Assembly: GCA_038234715.1 (NCBI GenBank)
Contig: JBBQTD010000007.1
Coordinates: 1 to 64,000 of the forward strand
Direction: 5' to 3'
Origin: SZAS-103 sp038234715
GTDB taxonomy: Bacteria > Pseudomonadota > Gammaproteobacteria > Xanthomonadales > Xanthomonadaceae
Length of the DNA: 64,000 nucleotides
This document shows, one piece after another, positions 47,034-55,490 of the stretch (position 1 is its first letter; every line of letters starts with the position of its first letter). The notes below the pieces were generated by a model, which was given only the letters and a program-made list of their open reading frames with translations, made no database searches and was not told the origin of the DNA. The translations under genes and the position numbers were made by a program.

Positions 47034-49895
47034 ATGAACTGGCTTAGCAGCCGATCCACCATCCGGCTGCAGCTGCTTGGTTTGTTCGCCCTGTGGGTTC
47101 TTGCTGGCGGAATCGTGCTTGTACTGGATGAGTGGGGACGACGCCAGCATCAGGAGGCATTGCGGCAGCTTGGCGATGAAACACTGGTCAGCTTGCGACG
47201 CATCCAGGCTGTGTCCGATGGCTACGGCCTGGATGTCGTCAATACGGTATTTCGCGTTCGCAACAATGCTTTGGACTGGAGCGCTGGCCGCGGAACGCTC
47301 GATAGCGCACGAGCACAGATCGACACCGAGTGGGACGCCTTGCAGGCGTTGCCGCATACTCGCGAAGAGGACGGGCTGCTACGGGAAATTGCGATTGCAC
47401 GTGTCCCCGCCGACCGTGTCATCGCCCGTCTGCGCACGATCCTGCAATCGCACAACGAACAATTGCTCGACCGTTTCGCAGGGACCGAAGTGTTTCCCGC
47501 GATCGACCCGGTGACCACGCGTCTGCAGCACCTGGGTACTCTGGTCCTTGCTCGCGGCCAGGAGCAAGTGCGCGAGGAAAACCAGCGTGCGTTGAACGGC
47601 GGGAACCTGCGGATCGGCCTGAGTCTGCTCGCCTTGGTGCTCGCCGCATGGTTCGGTAGCGGCGTGTTGCGCAACATTTATCGCGGCGTGGAAGCGTTGA
47701 TCGACCTGACGTCGCAAATGCGAATCCACAATTACTCTGCGATGCCGAAGTTCCGCGCCGAGGGGGAACTCGGCAAGGTTTTAGACAGCTTCCTTGCAAT
47801 GCGCGACGACGTGCGCGATTCCGACGCCAGCCAAGCTGAATTGCTTGCGCGAAACGAACAGGTGCGCAAGACCCTGGCGCGCAGTGAGGACTTCCAGCGT
47901 TCGCTGTTCGCGGCCGCGCAGGTTGCAGTGATGTCGATCGACCTTGGTGGCCGTTTCAGCAGCTTCAATCCCTACGCCGAGCAATTGTCGGGGTACGGCG
48001 CGGCTGAGATGATCGGTCAGCGCAACCTTGCAAAACTGTTGCTGCTGACCGAAGTGCGCGAGGTTGCCGAGCATCTGGGCGCTGCGCTCGGTGAGACGAT
48101 CCCGGCAGACGCACGACTGATTCCCGCGCTGCTCGAGCTCGGCCTGCAGACGCACGCATGGACCCTGGTGCGCAAAGATGGCGAAAGGGTGCCGATCCTG
48201 CTGGCAACCTCGGCGATGCGCGACGATCGCGAGGAAATCATCGGCTATCTGTGCGTCGCGACAGACCTGACCAGGATCAAACTGCTTGAGGACGCGCTGC
48301 GCGCAAGCGAGATTGCCGAACGTGAAGCCAATCTTGCCAAAGGCGAGTTCCTTGCCGCCATGAGCCATGAAATCCGCACGCCGATGATCGGCGTGACCGG
48401 TATGCTCGAGGTGCTGTCGCACGAAGCGCTCGATCCCGAGCAGTTGCGCATGGTTCGGGTGATCCAGCAATCCGCGCAATCGCTGCTGCGCATCCTTGGC
48501 GACATCCTGGATTTCTCGAAGATCGATGCCGGTCGGCTCGAACTCTCCTTGGCGACGATCAGCCTGCAGCGCTTGTTGCGCGCGACTGTCGGGAGCTTTA
48601 CTGCGGCGGCGTCGAGCAAGGGTCTGGTGCTCGATTACGAGATCGATGCGCGAGTTGCCCCAGCGCACGTCGGCGATCCACTGCGAATACGCCAGATCCT
48701 CTCCAACTTCCTGTCGAACGCTTTGAAGTTCACGGAGGAGGGGAAAGTAACTGCTGCAGTCGAATCGCAAGGAACAGACGCCGACGGCGAACACGTGTGC
48801 CTGCGCATCACAGACACCGGAATCGGCGTGTCTGCCGAGCAACAGGAGCGGCTGTTCCGGCCATTCAGCCAAGCCGAAGGCAGTACTACGCGGCGCTTTG
48901 GCGGTACCGGGCTGGGGCTGGTCATCAGCAAGCAGCTTGCCGAGATCATGGGCGGAACGGTGTCGATGGAAAGCGCCGGGGGAGCGGGCACGACCTTGCG
49001 GCTGCTGTTGACGCTACCACTCGGAGACCCGGCCGAGTTGGGCCCGGATGACGAACTACCTGCAGACATCGACGTGTTCCAGCCGCGCGCATCGCCCGAC
49101 GTGCTGCGGGCCGAAGCCGAACGCAGCCTGGTGCTCCTGGTCGACGACCACCCAACCAATCGCCTTGTCGTTGCGCGCCAGTTGGCGCTGGCAGGTTATG
49201 CCTGTGAGACCGCCGAGGATGGCCAGGAAGCCCTCGAGCGCTGGCGCAGCGGCCGTTATGCGCTGGTGCTTTCGGACATCCACATGCCGCGCATGGACGG
49301 CTACCAGCTGGCGCGCGCACTCCGCGCGGAGGAACTTCGCGATGGCCGTTCTCGCACGCCGGTGATCGCGCTGACCGCAGCCGCGCTCAAGAGCGAAGCA
49401 GAGCGTTGTCTCGCGGCCGGCATGGACGACTATCTGTCGAAGCCTGTGAGCATTCGGCAACTGGCTGACTGCCTGGGGCGCTGGCTGCCGCATGTGCATC
49501 CAGTTGCTCCAGAGCAACCCGAATCGGCCGTGCAACCGTCGGTCGCTTCCGAATCGCCTGCGCAGGTCGGCGCGCCGCTCGACTTGAGCATTCTTGATGC
49601 GCTGACCGGTGGCGACCCCACACAGCGTTCGATCATTCTCGAAGATTACCTCTCGACCACAGCGAAAGACTTGCTGGCCGCCACGCAAGGGAAAAGCGAT
49701 TGCGCGCTGCTCACACGGCAAGCGCATCGGATCAAGGGCGCGGCGCTGCTGGTCGGTGCGACCGAGCTCGCGTCGACCGCCTCATCGCTCGAGGAGGTGG
49801 CGCGTGCCGCCGACAGGGATCGTGTGCCCGGGTTGCTTGCCGATCTGGAGCATGCGCTTGAACGCTTGCGAGCGGTCATCGACAAAGGCCTCTAA
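47034..49895 (+). CDS. hybrid sensor histidine kinase with receiver and Hpt domains
   Basis: 953 residues. Two membrane helices (about 12-34 and 195-215) flank a periplasmic domain. A HAMP-like linker, a coiled coil and a PAS domain (about 290-410) follow. The kinase has H-box AMSHEIRTPMIGVTGMLEVL with His445, N-box ILSNFLSNALKFTEEGK, DTGIGVS and GGTGLGLVISKQLAEIMGG. A receiver domain has the acceptor Asp748 in VLSDIHMPRMDGYQLARA. The C-terminal Hpt domain has RQAHRIKGAALLVGA with His898. The order kinase-REC-Hpt is a full phosphorelay. It is translated two bases after the REC-EAL gene and probably phosphorylates it, as VieS-VieA and RocS-RocR do. Confidence 0.93.
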   Translation: MNWLSSRSTIRLQLLGLFALWVLAGGIVLVLDEWGRRQHQEALRQLGDETLVSLRRIQAVSDGYGLDVVNTVFRVRNNALDWSAGRGTLDSARAQIDTEWDALQALPHTREEDGLLREIAIARVPADRVIARLRTILQSHNEQLLDRFAGTEVFPAIDPVTTRLQHLGTLVLARGQEQVREENQRALNGGNLRIGLSLLALVLAAWFGSGVLRNIYRGVEALIDLTSQMRIHNYSAMPKFRAEGELGKVLDSFLAMRDDVRDSDASQAELLARNEQVRKTLARSEDFQRSLFAAAQVAVMSIDLGGRFSSFNPYAEQLSGYGAAEMIGQRNLAKLLLLTEVREVAEHLGAALGETIPADARLIPALLELGLQTHAWTLVRKDGERVPILLATSAMRDDREEIIGYLCVATDLTRIKLLEDALRASEIAEREANLAKGEFLAAMSHEIRTPMIGVTGMLEVLSHEALDPEQLRMVRVIQQSAQSLLRILGDILDFSKIDAGRLELSLATISLQRLLRATVGSFTAAASSKGLVLDYEIDARVAPAHVGDPLRIRQILSNFLSNALKFTEEGKVTAAVESQGTDADGEHVCLRITDTGIGVSAEQQERLFRPFSQAEGSTTRRFGGTGLGLVISKQLAEIMGGTVSMESAGGAGTTLRLLLTLPLGDPAELGPDDELPADIDVFQPRASPDVLRAEAERSLVLLVDDHPTNRLVVARQLALAGYACETAEDGQEALERWRSGRYALVLSDIHMPRMDGYQLARALRAEELRDGRSRTPVIALTAAALKSEAERCLAAGMDDYLSKPVSIRQLADCLGRWLPHVHPVAPEQPESAVQPSVASESPAQVGAPLDLSILDALTGGDPTQRSIILEDYLSTTAKDLLAATQGKSDCALLTRQAHRIKGAALLVGATELASTASSLEEVARAADRDRVPGLLADLEHALERLRAVIDKGL

Positions 49896-50241
49896 CGCCG
49901 AGACATACTTGCCACAATGTACCCAGACCGCGAATCCGCTTTGCCGCGCTGCGTGAATGGTCGATTCGCGCGCGACAGCACGGCCGAACCGACGGGCCAG
50001 AACAACTGCCGGGCGGTCATCATGAATCCGCAGGGCGGCTGGATCGGCGCATCGGAATCGCGCAAGGACGGACAGGCTGGATCGGGTCCGGACGCATGCC
50101 ATCGACCGGCGGCTGCTTGGGCACCGCTATCGATCAGAATCTATCAGTCTCGCGGCCAACTCCCGATCGAGACGCTGCCAGCGTTAATGCAATGCCGGTT
50201 ATAAAGTTAACGTCGCAACCCTGGCTGCCCGGAGATTCCTG
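49896..50241. other. 346-base intergenic region, no gene recognised
   Basis: It lies between the hybrid kinase and an exported protein gene. A short frame (49917-50204) has no recognisable protein features and was not called. The imperfect inverted repeat GTCTCG...CGAGAC near 50149 and the AT-rich TTATAAAGTTAAC near 50200 are the only things that stand out; neither is convincing as a terminator or promoter. Confidence 0.5.
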
Positions 50242-51408
50242 ATGCGTGCTTCCGTCGTTCTCTCAGGTCTGTTGTCCTTGACCGTTTCCGCTGGTCTGGC
50301 CGCGCAACAGCCGCCTGCTCCTAACTGGGACGCCCAGCACCAGCAGGCTGACGACCAGACCAGCGATGGCGATGGCCAGCAGCCGACGATGACGCCCGCG
50401 CAGCACGCCAAGCTCACCGCCGTGGCGCGCTACCAGCATGCGATGGAGGCCTCCTTGCGCGCGAGCGCGTCACCACGTGACTGGGCTTTGTCGACCCAGG
50501 TGGTGCATGCCGACGAACGCGGGGAACCTGAAGCCGAGGACGGTGCGCGTGGTGCGTTGCTGCGCAAGGCGGCCGAGTCCGCTCCGAACGATCGGGTCGT
50601 GCAATGGATCTGGGCGATTGCCCCGGCCGAAACGAGCGGATGCACCGCCTCCAGGCCTTGCCGCAATCGAGGCAGCGCCCTCGCGCGACTCGAAGCGGAC
50701 AACGGCGCGGCCTGGGTTCCGGCGGTCGCCGACGCCGTGCGTTTCAACAATGCGCAAGCGACCGACGATGCGTTGGCCCACATGGCGGCAGCCACCCGTT
50801 ACGACGAGGTCTTCCGCGATTCGATGGCGGCATGGCTCGACGTGTTTCGACGTTATCCGCTACCGGCCGAACTCCTGCAGATGCCGGATGGGAAGGCCGG
50901 CGATCCAGCGCTCGCGGCACAGGTCGACGCGCTCGCCCAGCGTGCAGCCGCCTTCGCGCCGTACGATGAACTGGTGCATGCCTGCCAGCGCGATGCGAGG
51001 CAGCCCGCCGCGACGGCCCGACTCGCAAGCTGTGCGAGGGCCGGACGCCTGATGATCGACCAGTCCACGACCATCGTCGCGAGGATGGTCGGCGAGTCCG
51101 TTCTGCACGGTTCGGGAGCGTGGACGCCCGGGGATGACGACAAGGCGCGGACTGCGGCGTGGCAGCTTGAACAGCACATGCAGCTCGCGCCGAAGGGCGA
51201 CAAAGACGCAGCGCAGATGCGTGCGCAGATGGACCTGCTGGTGGCGAGCGACGGCGAGGTCGCAGCGATGCGCGCTGAACTCCAGCGCGCGAACATTCCG
51301 CTCACCCCGCCCGTCGGCTGGAAACCAAAACGCGAGGGCGCGCCGGTCGGACGACCGGGTGAACAGCAATCCGATTCCGATCCGGAACCAGATCATCGCC
51401 CGCGATGA
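50242..51408 (+). CDS. exported protein of unknown function
   Basis: 388 residues with a clear signal peptide (MRASVVLSGLLSLTVSAGLA, then AQQPPAP). The mature protein is Ala-rich and helical; pieces such as LLRKAAESAPNDRVVQWIWA and ALAHMAAATRYDEVFRDSMA are suggestive of TPR-like helices. One cysteine pair is possible in TSGCTASRPCRNRG. I recognise no family. The stop overlaps the start of the next gene as ATGA (51405-51408), so the two are translationally coupled and may act together. GGAG lies about six bases before the ATG. Confidence 0.65.
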   Translation: MRASVVLSGLLSLTVSAGLAAQQPPAPNWDAQHQQADDQTSDGDGQQPTMTPAQHAKLTAVARYQHAMEASLRASASPRDWALSTQVVHADERGEPEAEDGARGALLRKAAESAPNDRVVQWIWAIAPAETSGCTASRPCRNRGSALARLEADNGAAWVPAVADAVRFNNAQATDDALAHMAAATRYDEVFRDSMAAWLDVFRRYPLPAELLQMPDGKAGDPALAAQVDALAQRAAAFAPYDELVHACQRDARQPAATARLASCARAGRLMIDQSTTIVARMVGESVLHGSGAWTPGDDDKARTAAWQLEQHMQLAPKGDKDAAQMRAQMDLLVASDGEVAAMRAELQRANIPLTPPVGWKPKREGAPVGRPGEQQSDSDPEPDHRPR

Positions 51409-52103
51409 TCAATAATTCCATTGACGTCGATCACTGGAAGCAGCAGCTCGCCACGCGCGGGCGTGCGCAGATTCCGGATTTCCTGCAGCCCGACGCTGCG
51501 GACGTTCTGCGCGACTGCCTGACCCGCGACGTGCCATGGAGCCTCGCCGAGCGCAGCGACAGTGCGCCGCGCACGCATGGCCGTGAGGACGCGCTCGATG
51601 ATGCGGCTTATGGCGAAGTACTTGAATCGGCATATCGCAATGCACGCAGCTCGTTCCAGTTCGTGTACGACAGCTACATGCTCGGGCGTGCGCGCAAGGA
51701 AGGCTGGGATCCTGACCTGCCAGTCCATGTAATGCTGGATTTCCTCAACAGCCCCGAGTTCCTCGAATTCGCTCACTACCTCACCGGCGACGAGGCGATC
51801 AACGCGGTCAACGCGCAAGCCACGCGCTATCGGCCGGGACACTTCCTGACCCCGCACAACGACACCCACAGCGGCGAAGGCCGTCGCTATGCGTACGTGA
51901 TCAATCTCACCCCGCGCTGGCAGGCCGAATGGGGCGGTGTGCTGCAGTTTCTCGATGCGGATGGCGGCGTGGTGGATACGTTCATGCCGCGCTGGAATGC
52001 GCTGTCGATTTTTCGCGTGCCCGCGTTGCACCACGTCACCCTTGTATCGCCGTGGGCAGGCGAATACCGGCTTGCGATTACCGGTTGGTTTCTCGCGCGC
52101 TGA
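51405..52103 (+). CDS. 2-oxoglutarate/Fe(II) dioxygenase, prolyl-hydroxylase-like
   Basis: 232 residues. The sequence YRPGHFLTPHNDTHSGEGRR carries the HxD iron ligands (H, D) and a histidine preceded by RVPALHHVTLVSP, followed by YRLAITGWF. This fits the Ofd1/P4H-like group that hydroxylates protein or peptide substrates. The preceding N-terminal 140 residues include IPDFLQPDAADVLRD, which is typical. It overlaps the upstream exported-protein gene by four bases; the joint expression suggests a shared task, though the exported protein and the cytoplasmic enzyme would meet only if the enzyme acts before export. Confidence 0.82.
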   Translation: MINNSIDVDHWKQQLATRGRAQIPDFLQPDAADVLRDCLTRDVPWSLAERSDSAPRTHGREDALDDAAYGEVLESAYRNARSSFQFVYDSYMLGRARKEGWDPDLPVHVMLDFLNSPEFLEFAHYLTGDEAINAVNAQATRYRPGHFLTPHNDTHSGEGRRYAYVINLTPRWQAEWGGVLQFLDADGGVVDTFMPRWNALSIFRVPALHHVTLVSPWAGEYRLAITGWFLAR

Positions 52104-52216
52104 ACTCTTGACTCCGTCTGCCTGCGGCAGTGGCTGCGGTGATGGGTGGAGGTGCCCAGACCTCGCCTGCGTTCGCCCTTCAATGTCTCCCGTAGGGCCA
52201 GGAGAACCTGCACCGC

Positions 52217-53728
52217 TCAGTCCGCAGGTACCGTGCGTCCCGCAGCCCACGCGCGCAATCCACTGACCTTCTCTGCCATCAGCACCGACAGGGGCCGCGT
52301 GTTGTGCAGTTCGGTGAGCAGTTCTTCCTGCGTCACCGCGCCGTGGACCGCGCGCGCTGCGTACAGTGCGGACACGATCGCCTGCTCGATCTCGGCGCCG
52401 GAGAATCCGTCGCATGCGGCCGCGAGCGCAGGCAGGTCGAGTGCGGTCATGTCGACCTTGCGCTTGGCGAAATGCAGTGCGAAGACTTCGGCGCGCGTTT
52501 GCGCGTTCGGCAGGTCGACGAAGAAGATCTCGTCGAAGCGGCCCTTGCGCAGCAGTTCGGCCGGCAGGTCCTGTACCTGGTTCGCGGTCGCGACCAGGAA
52601 CACGCGCGAGGTGCGTTCGGCCATCCAGGTGAGCAGGTACCCGAGCACGCGCCGCGATACGCCGCCATCGGCGTCGGAGGATCCACTCGCGAGGCCTTTC
52701 TCGATTTCGTCCATCCACAACACGCACGGCGCGATCTGCTCGGCCGACGCGAGCGCCTGGCGCAGGTTCTTTTCGGTTTCGCCGTGGAACTTGTCGTACA
52801 GCGTGCCGAAGTCCAGCCGCACCAGTGGAACGCCGAAGCCACCCGCTATGGACTTTGCCGCAAGCGACTTGCCGCAACCCTGCACGCCAAGCAGCAGGAT
52901 GCCCTTGGGTGGGTCGAGCGCATAGTCGTTGGCCGACATCGCCGCGGCGGTCGCGGTATCGCTGACGAAGATCTCGCGGCGCTGCGCAACCCATTGCTTC
53001 AGCCGCTTCGCGCCCGCGACATCGTTGAACTTCGCGGTGTCGTATTCGAAGTGCAGGTGGCCGGATCGGTTGAGCAACTCGAACTTCAGCTTTGCCAGCC
53101 GCGGCAGGTCGTTCGCGTCCAGCGCGCCGTCATCGAAGATCAGCTGGCGCGCGATGCGCTGCGCCTCGGTCATCGAAAGCCCGGCAAGGTTGCGCACGAT
53201 CGTGCGAACCGCTTCGGTCTCGAATGTCACTGCACGGCCACCGTTCTCCGCGGCGTAATCGCGCGCCACCTCGCGCACCATCTTCAGCATCGCATTCGCG
53301 TCGGGCAGGTGCAGTTCGAAGCGTACAGCGAGCTCGTCCAGGCCAGGCGGCAGTTCGACCTTGGTGCCGACCAGCACGATCGTGTGCGCCTCGGAGTTGC
53401 GACGCAACAGGATCTCGCGCAGCTGGCGCTGGGTCCCGGCATAACCAAGGAACGGGGTGAAGTCCAGAAGCAGGTAGATGCCGCGCTGGGTGGATTGCTG
53501 GATTGCGCGCAACGTGCTGGTCGCGTCAGGAGCGCCCTCGGATGGGTCCTCGCGATCGATGTCGATCCGGCGCAGGCCTTCGGTGATCGACCACCGGTAC
53601 ATCGCGCGGAACACATCCAGCAGCAGGCGCCGGAACAAGTCCACCACGCGTGCCTCGTCGGGCGTTTCGATCACGATCAGCGGGGTGTTCGCGCGGATCA
53701 GCGCGGCGAGGTCCTGCAGCTCAGCCAT
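52217..53728 (-). CDS. AAA+ ATPase, Ycf46-like
   Basis: 503 residues. The N-terminal half (to about 225) resembles the RecA-like N-domain of the chloroplast and cyanobacterial protein Ycf46. The C-terminal AAA+ module has Walker A GVQGCGKSLAAK, Walker B VLWMDEIEKGLA, the sensor ATANQVQDLPAELLRKGRFD and a C-terminal helical lid (FSGAEIEQAIVSALYAARA). Ycf46 homologues have been linked with carbon metabolism in cyanobacteria; function in heterotrophs is unknown. I chose ATG 53728 (MAELQDLAALI); a longer frame goes into the repeat array upstream. It is divergent from a ParA gene, with the array between them. Confidence 0.85.
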   Translation of the reverse strand: MAELQDLAALIRANTPLIVIETPDEARVVDLFRRLLLDVFRAMYRWSITEGLRRIDIDREDPSEGAPDATSTLRAIQQSTQRGIYLLLDFTPFLGYAGTQRQLREILLRRNSEAHTIVLVGTKVELPPGLDELAVRFELHLPDANAMLKMVREVARDYAAENGGRAVTFETEAVRTIVRNLAGLSMTEAQRIARQLIFDDGALDANDLPRLAKLKFELLNRSGHLHFEYDTAKFNDVAGAKRLKQWVAQRREIFVSDTATAAAMSANDYALDPPKGILLLGVQGCGKSLAAKSIAGGFGVPLVRLDFGTLYDKFHGETEKNLRQALASAEQIAPCVLWMDEIEKGLASGSSDADGGVSRRVLGYLLTWMAERTSRVFLVATANQVQDLPAELLRKGRFDEIFFVDLPNAQTRAEVFALHFAKRKVDMTALDLPALAAACDGFSGAEIEQAIVSALYAARAVHGAVTQEELLTELHNTRPLSVLMAEKVSGLRAWAAGRTVPAD

Positions 53729-53831
53729 GAAGCCTTCCGAAAACGCGCACCTTAGCAGAGCCCGACCGGCATGACTGTGCAGTGTCGCGGCCTTCGGACC
53801 TGCACGCCCCGGGAAAATCACTCCAGTGACG

Positions 53832-54083
53832 GCTGCTGTTCGTCCACTGGCAGTGTCAATTGGCCCAGGGAAAGCTCTTGCTCGTCCAATCCCGGCGTGG
53901 ATCGGTCCAGGGAAAGCTACTGCCGGTCCAAGGGCAGAGCCAATTTGTCCAATGAAAGCTGCTATTCGTTCAATTGCAGCGCCGATTGGTCCAGTGGAAG
54001 CGGCTATTCGTCCAATGGAAGCGTCAATTCGTCCAGTAGAAGCGGCTATTCGTCCAATGAAAGCGCCGATTCGTCCAATGGCA
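53832..54083 (-). repeat. tandem array of twelve 21-bp units (type 3 locus)
   Basis: Twelve contiguous 21-bp units between the divergent AAA+ and ParA genes. On the minus strand the cleaner units read CTTCCATTGGACGAA then TAGCCG (for example the unit at 54000-54020). They alternate with a variant whose core is CTACTGGACGAATTG. Units at the left end (53832-53930) are degraded. On the plus strand a 253-residue frame, MTAAVRPLAVSIGPGKALAR and onward, runs through it, but it is a simple peptide repeat (AIRPMEA-like) and enters parA in another frame. I treat it as non-coding. Confidence 0.93.
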
Positions 54084-54297
54084 GGAAGCGTTCATCGGGG
54101 GCTGAGTTCGCGCAGCCAGGCGTCCACGCTGAGCCAGGTCCCTGGCCGGCGCTTTGCAGGCGAAGTGGCATGCGAATCTGCCCGATGGAAAGCCCTGCAA
54201 TCCGCATCCAGGACCCAACCAGACAGGATCGAATCGCAACGGCTTGCCGCCTCGCGGGCCGATGGTAGAGTGAGGATCCGCTTCCGGAGGGCCACCC

Positions 54298-54930
54298 ATG
54301 CGGATGATCCTAGTCGCCAGTTCCAAGGGCGGCGTCGGCAAGACCACGTTGGCCACCAACCTCGCCGCCCGCTATGCGGTGGACGACAAGCGCACCGTGC
54401 TCGTCGACGCGGATCGCCAGGCCTCGTCGCAACATTGGTGCGCCAAGCGCGCTGGCCTGGACAGCGCGGTGTTGCCAGTCGATGGCACCCGGCGCGACTG
54501 GCAGGACAAGGTGCCGGACGACGCGCAGCGCGTGATCATCGATGCGCCGGCTGGAGCCATGGCCGAGGATCTCAGGGGCTTTCTTGATGCAGCCGACGGC
54601 GTGCTGGTGCCGGTGCTGCCATCGACGATCGACATCGAGGCCAGCGTGCCATTCCTGGATTCGCTGGCGCAGCATCCGCGTGTGCGCAAGGGCAAACTCA
54701 AGGTCGGCCTCGTCGCCAACCGCATGAAGCCGTGGACGAACGCATCGCGGACCGCGCTCGCCCAGCTCGAGGCATGGCCGTACCCGGTCGTGGCGCAACT
54801 GCGCGACAGCCAGGCGTACGTACTGCTTGCGGGATTGGGGCGCGGCCTGTACGACTATCATTCCGAACAGGTGCGCAATCACCAAGCCGATTGGGCGCCG
54901 CTGTTCAAATGGCTAAAAAAGGTCACATGA
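54298..54930 (+). CDS. ParA family ATPase (orphan)
   Basis: 210 residues. The deviant Walker A KGGVGKTTLATNLAARY and DADRQASSQHW place it in the ParA/MinD group. VIIDAPAGAMAEDLRGFLDA and LIGLVANRMKPW-like sequence follow. The size is that of short ParA proteins that lack the N-terminal HTH. No ParB gene or parS site is near; the two neighbours are SixA and a AAA+ gene. Orphan ParAs position various cargo, for example chemotaxis clusters or carboxysomes, so the cargo is unknown. The start is fixed by MRMILVASSKGGVGK. Together with the downstream sixA it has only a one-base gap. Confidence 0.88.
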   Translation: MRMILVASSKGGVGKTTLATNLAARYAVDDKRTVLVDADRQASSQHWCAKRAGLDSAVLPVDGTRRDWQDKVPDDAQRVIIDAPAGAMAEDLRGFLDAADGVLVPVLPSTIDIEASVPFLDSLAQHPRVRKGKLKVGLVANRMKPWTNASRTALAQLEAWPYPVVAQLRDSQAYVLLAGLGRGLYDYHSEQVRNHQADWAPLFKWLKKVT

Positions 54931-54931
54931 C

Positions 54932-55408
54932 ATGCGTGAATTGATCCTGTTGCGACATGCCCACGCCGAATCGGCCATGCCAGGCCAGCACGATGATGAT
55001 CGTGCCTTGTCGGCGCGCGGCCGCGGCGAGGCTGCCGCTGCCGGAGTGTGGTTGCGCGACCACGGCTACCTGCCCGATCGCGTGCTTTGTTCGCCGGCAA
55101 GGCGTGCGCGCGAAACGCTCGAGCTCGCGCAGGACGCGATCGGCCACGGCGAGACCGACCGCGTGGATGCAATCTACGATGCGACGCCGGGTGAGTTGAT
55201 TGCGCTCGCCGACACACATCGCGATGTCCCGCGATTGATGCTGGTCGGCCACAACCCCGGCTTTGAACATCTCGCGGCTTTGATGACTACCGGGCAATCC
55301 GGCGATTTTCGCGGCATGCACACCGCCGGCATCGCAGTGCTGCGGCTGCCCGCAGAAGCAGCCCTTGAACCTGGCATAGCGCAGCTTGCGGCGTTCTGGA
55401 TGCCTTAA
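54932..55408 (+). CDS. sixA: phosphohistidine phosphatase SixA
   Basis: 158 residues of the histidine phosphatase superfamily. RHAHAES at the N-terminus provides the phospho-acceptor histidine (LILLRHAHAES), and LVGHNPGFEHLAALM the second. SixA removes phosphate from histidine residues, for example of Hpt domains such as ArcB, and modulates phosphorelays; the Hpt-containing kinase 5 kb away could be a target but nothing in the sequence proves it. It starts one base after the parA stop, so the two are cotranscribed. Confidence 0.9.
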   Translation: MRELILLRHAHAESAMPGQHDDDRALSARGRGEAAAAGVWLRDHGYLPDRVLCSPARRARETLELAQDAIGHGETDRVDAIYDATPGELIALADTHRDVPRLMLVGHNPGFEHLAALMTTGQSGDFRGMHTAGIAVLRLPAEAALEPGIAQLAAFWMP

Positions 55409-55490
55409 CCATGCCGTCTTCCTGCGCACGGAACGCGCTCGCTACAACAACAGCCCGCCCGGCAGGCGTCTGTGCCATGCCGTCGCAGGG

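Noticed and set aside
49917..50204. 95-residue frame in the gap after the hybrid kinase
   Set aside because: No ribosome site, no recognisable features, and unusual composition.
52304..53755. 483-residue frame antisense to the AAA+ gene
   Set aside because: It is a shadow; the minus-strand gene has clear Walker motifs.
53826..54587. 253-residue frame through the third array into parA
   Set aside because: The array explains the open frame. Its C-terminal part overlaps parA in a different frame.
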